Assembly: GCA_017632155.1 (NCBI GenBank)
Contig: JAGBRZ010000009.1
Span: forward strand, 1-5,891
DNA length: 5,891 nucleotides
Direction of reading: 5' to 3'
Source of the DNA: Clostridia bacterium
Lineage (GTDB): Bacteria; Bacillota_A; Clostridia; Oscillospirales; CAG-272
Made by a program: the position numbers and the translations under genes
Notes under the pieces: model-generated
Databases searched by the model: none
Seen by the model: only the letters and a program-made list of their open reading frames with translations
Told to the model about the DNA's origin: nothing
Part shown: positions 1 through 4,609 of the stretch, in pieces
Layout: every line of letters starts with the position of its first letter
How positions within the stretch are numbered: the first letter of the stretch is position 1

Positions 1-555
1 GGTATTATTCTTACATTACTTGCTTTTACTGCTATTGGAGCAGCAACTGGAGCAGCTGTCAATACTGTAACATATGTTGTTTCAACACCAACAGAGGAAT
101 TTTCATGGAGAGATTTGGGAGCGGAAGCCATTGGTGGAGCTGTTTCCGGTGGAGTTGTAGGACTTGGGAGTGGGGTTACTCTTTTAACAGGAGGCTCTGC
201 TGCGTGGTTGTTTGGCGTATCTACATTTGCAGGAGCATTGGGGGGCTTGGCTGGACAATTTACTGAAAACGCTATCAAGGGAGAAAACTTGAAAACTGAT
301 CTGATCTCATCAATGGTGTGGGGTGGAATATCTGGTGCATTCTTTGGAGCAACAGATACTGCAAGTATGGGTGTAAAGCAGATTGCTAAAGCTAAAGGAA
401 GAACAATAGAAACGCAAATTTTTAAAATGTTAAAATATAAAGTTCTAAAGAAAATAGGAACAATTTCTGCCGAAAATCTTTTAACTGGCTTCACATCTTG
501 GTATACGGAAGAATGTATTAAGAATTATTATAACAATATAAAAACATTGGCATAA
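1..555 (+). CDS. C-terminal tip of an Rhs-family polymorphic toxin (5' partial), glycine-zipper membrane-type tail
   Basis: The frame is open from base 1 with no stop until TAA at 553-555, so the gene begins outside the window; 184 residues are visible. The TTG at 115 is only an internal codon. The segment is rich in Gly, Ala and Ser in zipper-like spacing (GAATGAAV near the left edge, then GAEAIGGAVSGGVVG and GGISGAFFGA). It ends in about 75 less hydrophobic, Lys-rich residues finishing in NNIKTLA. Gly-rich stretches like this commonly follow the core domain in Firmicute Rhs/YD-repeat proteins and lead into the variable toxin tip. The core itself is not visible, so the Rhs assignment rests on this pattern and on the Rhs pieces downstream. 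The putative immunity gene starts 9 bp after the stop. No nuclease or other catalytic motif is visible. A membrane-active tip is an inference from the hydrophobic zipper and the membrane-bound partner. Confidence 0.6.
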   Translation, partial: GIILTLLAFTAIGAATGAAVNTVTYVVSTPTEEFSWRDLGAEAIGGAVSGGVVGLGSGVTLLTGGSAAWLFGVSTFAGALGGLAGQFTENAIKGENLKTDLISSMVWGGISGAFFGATDTASMGVKQIAKAKGRTIETQIFKMLKYKVLKKIGTISAENLLTGFTSWYTEECIKNYYNNIKTLA

Positions 556-563
556 GGGGGAGG
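553..563 (+). promoter_or_regulatory. Purine-rich ribosome binding site of the 204-aa membrane protein, overlapping the toxin stop codon
   Basis: The TAA of the toxin tip is directly followed by GGGGGAGGA and then ATG at 565. The GGAGG copy sits only 1 nt before the ATG, while the upstream AAGGGG register gives a more normal distance. The overlap with the toxin stop suggests translational coupling of toxin and immunity. Confidence 0.6.
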
Positions 564-564
564 A

Positions 565-1179
565 ATGAAACCAAAATTTTTTTATGATATTCGGGTGCTG
601 GCGGGTGTTTTTTGCTTCATCGTATGGACGGCAGGGTCGGTTCTAGGAGGGTATTTGTTTGTTTATTTTATTAAAACATGGGATGAAATGATAGCGCAAG
701 ACGGAATTATTCTTGCTTATGGAAATCTTGCTTGTGCGGTTTTTGCGTTTGGTGCTTCATTATGGCTCAATATTTTTTGCGCTGTAAGGATGCTACCCAT
801 CCTTCGAATCACGGATAAAAAAATTACTTGGTGGGCTCCTTTTCATAGAGCTGTATCTATAGATATTAAAGATTGTAAATATGTAGGGGTTGCTGATTTT
901 GAAGAACATAATCGCGGGTTACCGGAGCTTCTCACGGCATATATCTATGTTTCTGTTTTTCCTCTTCCGTCCAAATATCGTCACAAAATAGATATGGCAA
1001 AGTGTAAAAAAGGATTTATTAAATTTTGCTATTATGAGAGTTTGTGTGAAACCTTGATTGAAGTTTTGTCGGAAGATCAGTCAAGAATTTTAAGCTCTTT
1101 TTACGAACGTTCCCGAGCAATAGAAGTGCTTGCTCGCAAAGAAAAACATAAGAAAAAAAGAAAAGCAAAAAAGAAATAA
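565..1179 (+). CDS. Putative immunity protein A: two-helix membrane protein with a PH-like cytoplasmic domain
   Basis: This is a 204-residue protein. Two strongly hydrophobic segments lie at about residues 12-36 and 47-73, separated by a short polar turn (KTWDEMIAQDG). A soluble part follows, opening with ITDKKITWWAPFHRAVSIDI. That pattern, a strand, a Trp-rich turn and another strand, resembles bacterial PH-like domains of small membrane proteins. The tail is very Lys-rich (KEKHKKKRKAKKK) and probably faces the cytoplasm. The position directly behind an Rhs tip, 9 bp away and before a terminator, is the standard place for a cognate immunity gene. Immunity function and target are inferred from position only. 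The AT-rich composition matches the toxin tip and differs from the Rhs core pieces nearby. I do not recognise a named family. Confidence 0.6.
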   Translation: MKPKFFYDIRVLAGVFCFIVWTAGSVLGGYLFVYFIKTWDEMIAQDGIILAYGNLACAVFAFGASLWLNIFCAVRMLPILRITDKKITWWAPFHRAVSIDIKDCKYVGVADFEEHNRGLPELLTAYIYVSVFPLPSKYRHKIDMAKCKKGFIKFCYYESLCETLIEVLSEDQSRILSSFYERSRAIEVLARKEKHKKKRKAKKK

Positions 1180-1183
1180 TATT

Positions 1184-1215
1184 TCCCCGAGGCGCGAACG
1201 CCTCGGGGATCTTCT
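1184..1215 (+). terminator. Rho-independent-type terminator closing cassette A
   Basis: CCCCGAGGCG (1185-1194) pairs perfectly with CGCCTCGGGG (1199-1208) around a CGAA loop; T1184-A1209 adds an eleventh pair. The following tail (TCTTCTT) is only moderately T-rich. It lies 5 nt after the stop of the upstream gene. A related hairpin ends cassette B at 2422-2477. Confidence 0.75.
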
Positions 1216-1243
1216 TGACAAGTGAGGAGTTTTTTGGTATAAT
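1215..1243 (+). promoter_or_regulatory. Consensus vegetative promoter P1 at the cassette A/B junction
   Basis: TTGACA (1215-1220), a 17-bp spacer and TATAAT (1238-1243) match the SigA consensus exactly. The -35 box lies inside a CTTG-A-CAAG inverted repeat. The nearly identical sequence recurs at 2484-2512. The promoter fires into a headless Rhs core piece and then into the putative immunity gene at 2108, so its likely product is a cassette B mRNA ending at the hairpin near 2480. Confidence 0.8.
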
Positions 1244-1287
1244 CAAATCGGGATGATAACGGCACTCTTACCTGTGTCGCGAAATAC

Positions 1288-2079
1288 GTGTACGACGCTT
1301 GGGGTAATATTCTGGCAATTACCGACGGCAATGGAACCGATGTGTCGAACGTGGCAGACCATATTGCGAATGTTAACCCGATCAGATACCGTTCCTATTA
1401 TTACGACCGAGAGACGAATCTGTATTACCTCGAAAGCAGATACTATGACCCCGAGACGGGTAGATTCTTGAATGCGGATAATCTTGGCTATATGGAACCT
1501 GGAACGGTTGCAGGACTCAATCTATATGCGTATTGTTTGAATAATCCCGTGGTAAGATATGATCCTACAGGTAAAATTGCTTGGTGGGGAATAGTCTTGA
1601 TTGTTGTTGTTGCAGTTGCTACTCTTGCAGCTGATCATGCACTAGCCAAACATGCACCTGAAGGAGTAGCTATCTATGATGATCACGGAAAAGATGTTTT
1701 TCATGATCAATTTGTATATGCAAATGGCTCGGGGGCTAGCGCAAATAAAGAGGGGATAACTTTGGCCGATATTGAGGTAGGAGTATATAAAGGAATCTCT
1801 AAAACTGCTTTTGGAGATATTTCTGTTACCACTTTTGGTACGGCAGAAGCAAAAGCTAAGATGAATTATACGTCTATACTTGCTTCGGCTTATATATCGG
1901 CATATACGATGTCTTATAGTAATACACTTAATATATTTGGACATGATGTACATATATCAGGTAATTTATATTATGGGTATGCTGGTGCAGGTGCAGAATT
2001 TAATTTGGAATCAAAGAAATTCAAAATCGCACCACCCATGGTAGGGATTGGTTTTGATTTTGGAATAGAGATTGATTAA
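1288..2079 (+). CDS. Orphan Rhs core end fused to an unassigned C-terminal toxin tip (cassette B)
   Basis: Homology to the Rhs-associated core begins near 1249 (DDNGTLTCVAKYVYDAWGN), just after a stop codon inside the promoter -10 box. No ATG and no ribosome binding site precede it, so the GTG at 1288 is only a formal start. Numbered from that GTG, residues 1-95 are a typical C-terminal Rhs core: YYDRETNLYYLESRYYDPETGRF, the NLYAYCLNNPV stretch and the closing YDPTG at 91-95. From residue 96 the sequence changes to a tip that looks more AT-rich: one hydrophobic helix at about 97-117 (WWGIVLIVVVAVATLA), then about 145 residues rich in Tyr, Ser, Gly and Thr with alternating, strand-like patterns, ending in FDFGIEID. 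No known toxin motif is visible. Without the Rhs shell and a secretion head it is probably a silent, displaced tip. The 91-aa membrane protein 28 bp downstream is the likely immunity partner. Confidence 0.7.
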   Translation: MYDAWGNILAITDGNGTDVSNVADHIANVNPIRYRSYYYDRETNLYYLESRYYDPETGRFLNADNLGYMEPGTVAGLNLYAYCLNNPVVRYDPTGKIAWWGIVLIVVVAVATLAADHALAKHAPEGVAIYDDHGKDVFHDQFVYANGSGASANKEGITLADIEVGVYKGISKTAFGDISVTTFGTAEAKAKMNYTSILASAYISAYTMSYSNTLNIFGHDVHISGNLYYGYAGAGAEFNLESKKFKIAPPMVGIGFDFGIEID

Positions 2080-2107
2080 TAAATTACAATAATTTAAGGA
2101 GAAAGTA

Positions 2108-2383
2108 ATGAAAACATTTCAAAAACTTCAACTATTGAGTAGTATTATAGTCCCTATCTCCCCTATTTTTGTTGCGATATGTACTTGTATTTGTTGTTAT
2201 AAAACAAAAAAATATTATTTAAGATATTCCATCACTACAATCGCATATATAGTTATTTGGAGTAGTTTGTCAGGATGGTTGGGAACATTTAATATTGTTT
2301 GGTTACCTTGGATAGGGTGTTTACCTATTACTTTTGTTTTTAATTATTTATGTGTAAAGCTTCAAATGGATTGTGTTGCTTAA
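2108..2383 (+). CDS. Putative immunity protein B: small three-helix membrane protein
   Basis: This is a 91-residue, highly hydrophobic protein. AAGGAG at 2096-2101 lies 6 nt before the ATG, a much better start signal than that of the toxin fragment upstream. Predicted membrane segments by eye are about residues 8-30 (LLSSIIVPISPIFVAICTCI), 40-60 (YSITTIAYIVIWSSLSGWLG) and 62-84 (FNIVWLPWIGCLPITFVFNY). A short basic loop (YKTKKYYLR) lies between the first two and is probably cytoplasmic. Five cysteines cluster mainly in and after helix 1. Its place behind an Rhs tip and before a terminator suggests an immunity role. A membrane location would fit a toxin that attacks the membrane or acts at it. 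No family is recognised; function is inferred from context. Confidence 0.6.
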   Translation: MKTFQKLQLLSSIIVPISPIFVAICTCICCYKTKKYYLRYSITTIAYIVIWSSLSGWLGTFNIVWLPWIGCLPITFVFNYLCVKLQMDCVA

Positions 2384-2397
2384 TAATCAACAAATTG

Positions 2398-2419
2398 TTT
2401 TAGATAAATTTATCTAAAA
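2398..2419 (+). repeat. Perfect 22-bp palindrome after the immunity B gene
   Basis: TTTTAGATAAA (2398-2408) is followed directly by its exact reverse complement (2409-2419). It starts 15 bp after the stop of the 91-aa gene and overlaps a smaller palindrome, AACAA-A-TTGTT (2389-2399). It could form an AT-rich hairpin protecting the mRNA end, or be a dimeric protein binding site. Cassette A has no counterpart. Confidence 0.6.
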
Positions 2420-2421
2420 TA

Positions 2422-2482
2422 CCCCGAGGTGCTTGAACTTCCCAAAATTGTGCGGACAGTTCATCGACACCTCGGGGTTTTT
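2422..2482 (+). terminator. Terminator closing cassette B, with an expanded 36-nt loop
   Basis: CCCCGAGGTG (2422-2431) pairs with CACCTCGGGG (2468-2477), followed by TTTTT. Inside the 36-nt loop TGAACT (2434-2439) pairs with AGTTCA (2458-2463), giving a two-tier hairpin. Against the cassette A terminator one stem pair has changed from C-G to T-A on both sides, so pairing is preserved. Confidence 0.75.
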
Positions 2483-2483
2483 C

Positions 2484-2512
2484 TTGACAAGTGAGGATAT
2501 TTTTGATATAAT
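2484..2512 (+). promoter_or_regulatory. Consensus vegetative promoter P2 at the cassette B/C junction
   Basis: TTGACA (2484-2489), a 17-bp spacer and TATAAT (2507-2512). Similarity to P1 runs from the terminator arm CCTCGGGG through TATAATCAA, about 45 bp, and stops abruptly where the Rhs pieces begin. The transcript would cover the truncated Rhs fragment and end at the hairpin at 2956-2987. Confidence 0.8.
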
Positions 2513-2520
2513 CAATTTAG

Positions 2521-2922
2521 AAATACGACCGCTTGAACCGCCTGACTCGTGAGGACAACTACGAGAGCGGAAAGACGACAGTATTCACTTACGACGTAGG
2601 TGGAAATATTACCTCGAAGAAGGAGTATGCGGTTACCGATGCCGATACACCTACGGGAAGTTACGTCGGCAGTGATTACACTTACGCAACCGATGGTTGG
2701 AAGGATCGGTTAGTTTCCTTCAACGGAGAGCAGTGCATCTACGACGAGATCGGCAATCCCACGACCTACCGAAATCATAATCTGTCTTGGACGAAGGTTC
2801 GCAGACTTGCAAGCTTTGATGACAATAACTTCTCCTATAATGCGGCAGGCATCCGAACGAAGAAAAATATATTATTTATGGAAGAAGATAAGAAGCGTAA
2901 CACTAGTAACTTTTGTGTGTAA
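2521..2922 (+). pseudogene. Truncated Rhs/YD-repeat core fragment (cassette C)
   Basis: Rhs-like sequence runs from about 2521 (KYDRLNRLTRED) to about 2868 (YNAAGIRTKKN). It contains YD-repeat signatures: FTYDVGGNITSKKEY, CIYDEIGNPTTYRNHNLSW and the FSYNAAGIRTKK turn. The frame then continues into 17 unrelated residues and stops at 2920-2922. A TAG sits at 2518-2520, and the only possible early start is a TTG at 2533 without a ribosome binding site. In an intact Rhs protein this part lies N-terminal to the core piece found in cassette B, so the two fragments do not overlap. There is no toxin tip and no immunity gene. It is most likely the relic of a displaced cassette whose 3' part was lost, possibly with arrival of the integrase-bearing DNA. 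Confidence 0.7.
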
Positions 2923-2925
2923 CAG

Positions 2926-2938
2926 CGCAAAATTTGCG
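2926..2938 (+). repeat. Short palindrome after the truncated Rhs fragment
   Basis: CGCAAA-A-TTTGCG is a perfect inverted repeat around one central A. It lies 4 nt after the stop of the fragment and about 20 nt before the terminator. No function is evident. Confidence 0.35.
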
Positions 2939-2955
2939 TCGCAGAAAACAAATAT

Positions 2956-2987
2956 AAGACGGCTTTCAAAAAGAGCCGTCTTTTTTA
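2956..2987 (+). terminator. Rho-independent terminator after cassette C
   Basis: AAGACGGCT (2956-2964) pairs with AGCCGTCTT (2974-2982), and the T-run continues to 2986. This is a classic intrinsic terminator. It is unrelated in sequence to the CCCCGAGG hairpins of cassettes A and B, which suggests that it belongs to the flanking DNA on the right rather than to the cassette row. Confidence 0.85.
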
Positions 2988-3160
2988 TATAAAATTTAAA
3001 ATATTTTTCTTCGATACCCGATCAAAGTGGCTTTTTTGTCCTATTTAATGAGGGGATATATTTTTCGCCTTTTTAAGAATCTCAGATGCCAAGAAAAGAA
3101 TCACGAGTTAGAAGGGAAGATTAAGGTGTAAATGCAGGGTCGATTTGATAGCAGGAGAAA

Positions 3161-3185
3161 GGACTGGCGCCTATTGCGCCGGTCC
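3161..3185. other. Stable 10-bp hairpin in the integrase upstream region
   Basis: GGACTGGCGC (3161-3170) pairs with GCGCCGGTCC (3176-3185) with one G-U pair, around the loop CTATT. No T-run follows, so it is not a standard terminator. The loop side contains one copy of the GCGCCTA motif. Confidence 0.5.
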
Positions 3186-3339
3186 GTCTCACATCGGACG
3201 GCAGAGCCGACCGAATTTCAACGGGTTTGCGGATTTTCCAAAATGCGCCTAATTTTTAGGGGTGGTGCCTATTTTGGCACCTTTCTTGAAAGGAGACGTT
3301 TTTCAAGGGCTTTTCGGCTTTTTGTTGGCGCCTATTTTG
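3167..3339. repeat. Four dispersed copies of a G(C/T)GCCTA(T/A)TT motif
   Basis: Copies start at 3167 (GCGCCTATTG), 3245 (GCGCCTAATTT), 3265 (GTGCCTATTTTGG) and 3328 (GCGCCTATTTTGA). Spacings are 78, 20 and 63 bp; the last two are close to whole numbers of helical turns. They could be integrase arm-type binding sites or operator sites, as such repeats often lie upstream of tyrosine integrases. Binding is not shown by the sequence. Confidence 0.45.
3264..3287 (+). terminator. Possible weak terminator or structured element
   Basis: GGTGCC (3264-3269) and GGCACC (3276-3281) form a perfect 6-bp stem around TATTTT, followed by TTTCTT. A second stem, CTTGAAA (3285-3291) with TTTCAAG (3301-3307), follows directly and encloses an AAGGAG sequence. 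It may be a terminator or part of a larger RNA fold. Confidence 0.35.
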
Positions 3340-3366
3340 AATTGATAACTTTTTGATAACTAAAAT
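3337..3366 (+). promoter_or_regulatory. Candidate integrase promoter overlapping TTGATAACT direct repeats
   Basis: TTGAAT (3337-3342), an 18-bp spacer and TAAAAT (3361-3366) make a moderate SigA-like promoter about 75 bp before the first integrase. Two identical TTGATAACT copies (3342-3350 and 3353-3361) lie 11 bp apart, one helical turn, and cover the spacer up to the first base of the -10 box. That is a typical layout for a repressor or excisionase site. The promoter itself is uncertain. Confidence 0.4.
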
Positions 3367-3442
3367 CAATATCGCTGGATATTCTCTCGAACCTGTGATA
3401 TCGTTGTGGTACACAAAAAATCTGAAGAAAGGAAGAAAAATA

Positions 3443-4606
3443 ATGGCAAACAAACGCAGACCGCAGGGTGACGGTACGATCCGCAAGCGTGCGGACGGCA
3501 GATGGGAAGCCCGAATCATTATCGGTCACAAGAACGATGGCTCACCCATGTATAAGTCGGCATTCGCAAAAACGCAAAAGAGCGCCCTCAAGCAGCTCCA
3601 TCAGCTTCTCGACCTCTACCGTGACGTTGACCTCACCGAAGAATGCCGAATGACGCTCGGCGAATGGATGGACAAATGGCTCGACGAGTATATGATATTC
3701 ACCGTAAGAGAAAGTACGCTTGATAGATACCGAAGCCTCACGAAAAATCAAGTTAAGAAGTTTATCGGTGACAAGCAGCTCTCATCGCTCACGACCGCCG
3801 ATATGCAAAAATTTTATAATAAGATCAAAAAAGAAGGCAGAATGAAGCCGGACAGAAACGGTTCACTTGAACTCGCCGATAGTATGGTGCGTGGTATTCA
3901 CATGATGCTCCACGAAGCCTTGGATACGGCAGTCAGAGAACGCCTCATAGCAAAGAACCCGACAAACGGTACGACGATACCGAAAACCAACTATCCCGAG
4001 AAACAGATTCTCGGTGATGAACAGCTCGAAACCTTCCTTGAAGAAATCAAGAAAGAAGAATATTGGTGCGACTTCTTCTATGTAGAAGCACTGACAGGAC
4101 TGAGGCGCGGTGAGATCTGCGGACTCAAGTGGAGTGACATTGACTTCGATGCAAACAAGCTCCGAGTGCAAAGGTCGGTATCGGTAAAGAAAGGCGGTGG
4201 CGTAAACATCGGAGAAACAAAAACCATCACGGGTACTCGAGTTATCACTATGCCGCCGAGTGTCAGAGATGTACTGCAAAAGCGTAAACAAACGGCTATC
4301 ACCGAATGGGTGTTTCCGGCATTCTTGAATCCCGAACAGCCGATACATCCCGAAGCAGCCTATCGAAAGCTCAAGATAATACTCAAACACGCAGAGCTAC
4401 CGCTGATACGATTCCATGACCTACGCCACACATTCGCAACTCATGCGATGAAGGGAGGTGTCGATGCGAAAACACTCTCGGGAATCCTCGGGCACACGAA
4501 CGCCTCATTCACGCTCGACACCTACACCCATGTAACAAGTGATATGCAGAAGAACGCATCCGCTGTCGTGGGTAATATGATGCAAAAAATAATGATAAAG
4601 GAGTAA
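3443..4606 (+). CDS. Tyrosine recombinase / site-specific integrase (first of two)
   Basis: This 387-residue integrase resembles those of phages and Tn916-like elements of Firmicutes; it would cut and rejoin DNA at attachment sites through a covalent tyrosine link. The start at 3443 is preferred because AAAGGAAG (3428-3435) lies 7 nt upstream; the 30 codons in frame before it lie in leader DNA. Residues 9-50 (GDGTIRKRADGRWEARIII) are an arm-type, AP2-like DNA-binding domain. Residues about 66-170 are the SAM-like core-binding domain, beginning MTLGEWMDKWLDEY. Residues about 185-370 are the catalytic domain, with R221 in TGLRRGE, K260 in the beta hairpin, H325 and R328 in HDLRH, H351 in LGHTN and nucleophile Y361 in DTYTH. 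The set is complete and the length normal, so it is probably active. It is followed after 3 bp by a second integrase of the same type. Confidence 0.93.
   Translation: MANKRRPQGDGTIRKRADGRWEARIIIGHKNDGSPMYKSAFAKTQKSALKQLHQLLDLYRDVDLTEECRMTLGEWMDKWLDEYMIFTVRESTLDRYRSLTKNQVKKFIGDKQLSSLTTADMQKFYNKIKKEGRMKPDRNGSLELADSMVRGIHMMLHEALDTAVRERLIAKNPTNGTTIPKTNYPEKQILGDEQLETFLEEIKKEEYWCDFFYVEALTGLRRGEICGLKWSDIDFDANKLRVQRSVSVKKGGGVNIGETKTITGTRVITMPPSVRDVLQKRKQTAITEWVFPAFLNPEQPIHPEAAYRKLKIILKHAELPLIRFHDLRHTFATHAMKGGVDAKTLSGILGHTNASFTLDTYTHVTSDMQKNASAVVGNMMQKIMIKE
4597..4603 (+). promoter_or_regulatory. Ribosome binding site of the second integrase inside the end of the first
   Basis: AAAGGAG overlaps the last two codons (Lys-Glu) of the first integrase. 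The stop codon follows at 4604-4606, and the ATG of the second gene lies 6 nt after the motif. This couples translation of the two recombinases and indicates one mRNA. Confidence 0.75.
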
Positions 4607-4609
4607 ATA

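Larger units (their letters stand above)
2988..3442. other. Gene-free region upstream of the integrases
   Basis: I see no supported gene here. Bases 2988-3160 are AT-rich without clear structure. Bases 3161-3361 hold several hairpins, four copies of a G(C/T)GCCTA motif and two TTGATAACT repeats. A weak inverted repeat, TTGTG-GTA-CACAA, lies at 3404-3416 shortly before the integrase ribosome binding site. A 74-codon frame from 3132 has only a poor start signal and coincides with the hairpins. The region probably holds the control region, and perhaps an attachment or arm-site region, of the integrase element; this is inference. Confidence 0.5.

Noticed and set aside
1253..1471. ATG-started frame overlapping the Rhs core piece
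   Set aside because: It is a different frame from the clear Rhs core translation and encodes nothing recognisable.
2807..2992. A 61-codon frame spanning the end of the truncated Rhs piece and the terminator
   Set aside because: It runs out of frame through the Rhs sequence and across the terminator stem, with no start signal.
3001..3160. Possible tRNA or attachment gene end (GATACCCGATC and GGTCGATTTGATAGC resemble T-arm text)
   Set aside because: No acceptor stem, anticodon arm or CCA-like end can be assembled around either sequence.
3132..3356. A 74-codon + strand frame in the integrase upstream region
   Set aside because: The ribosome binding site is weak, the protein is Arg/Phe-rich without a fold pattern, and it coincides with the hairpins. 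Its GAYF repeats come from the DNA motif GGYGCCTATTTT in the same frame.
3353..3442. A longer first integrase starting at TTG 3353
   Set aside because: This would read through the direct-repeat and promoter-like region and has no ribosome binding site; the ATG at 3443 has a good one and gives the usual MANK start seen also in the second integrase.
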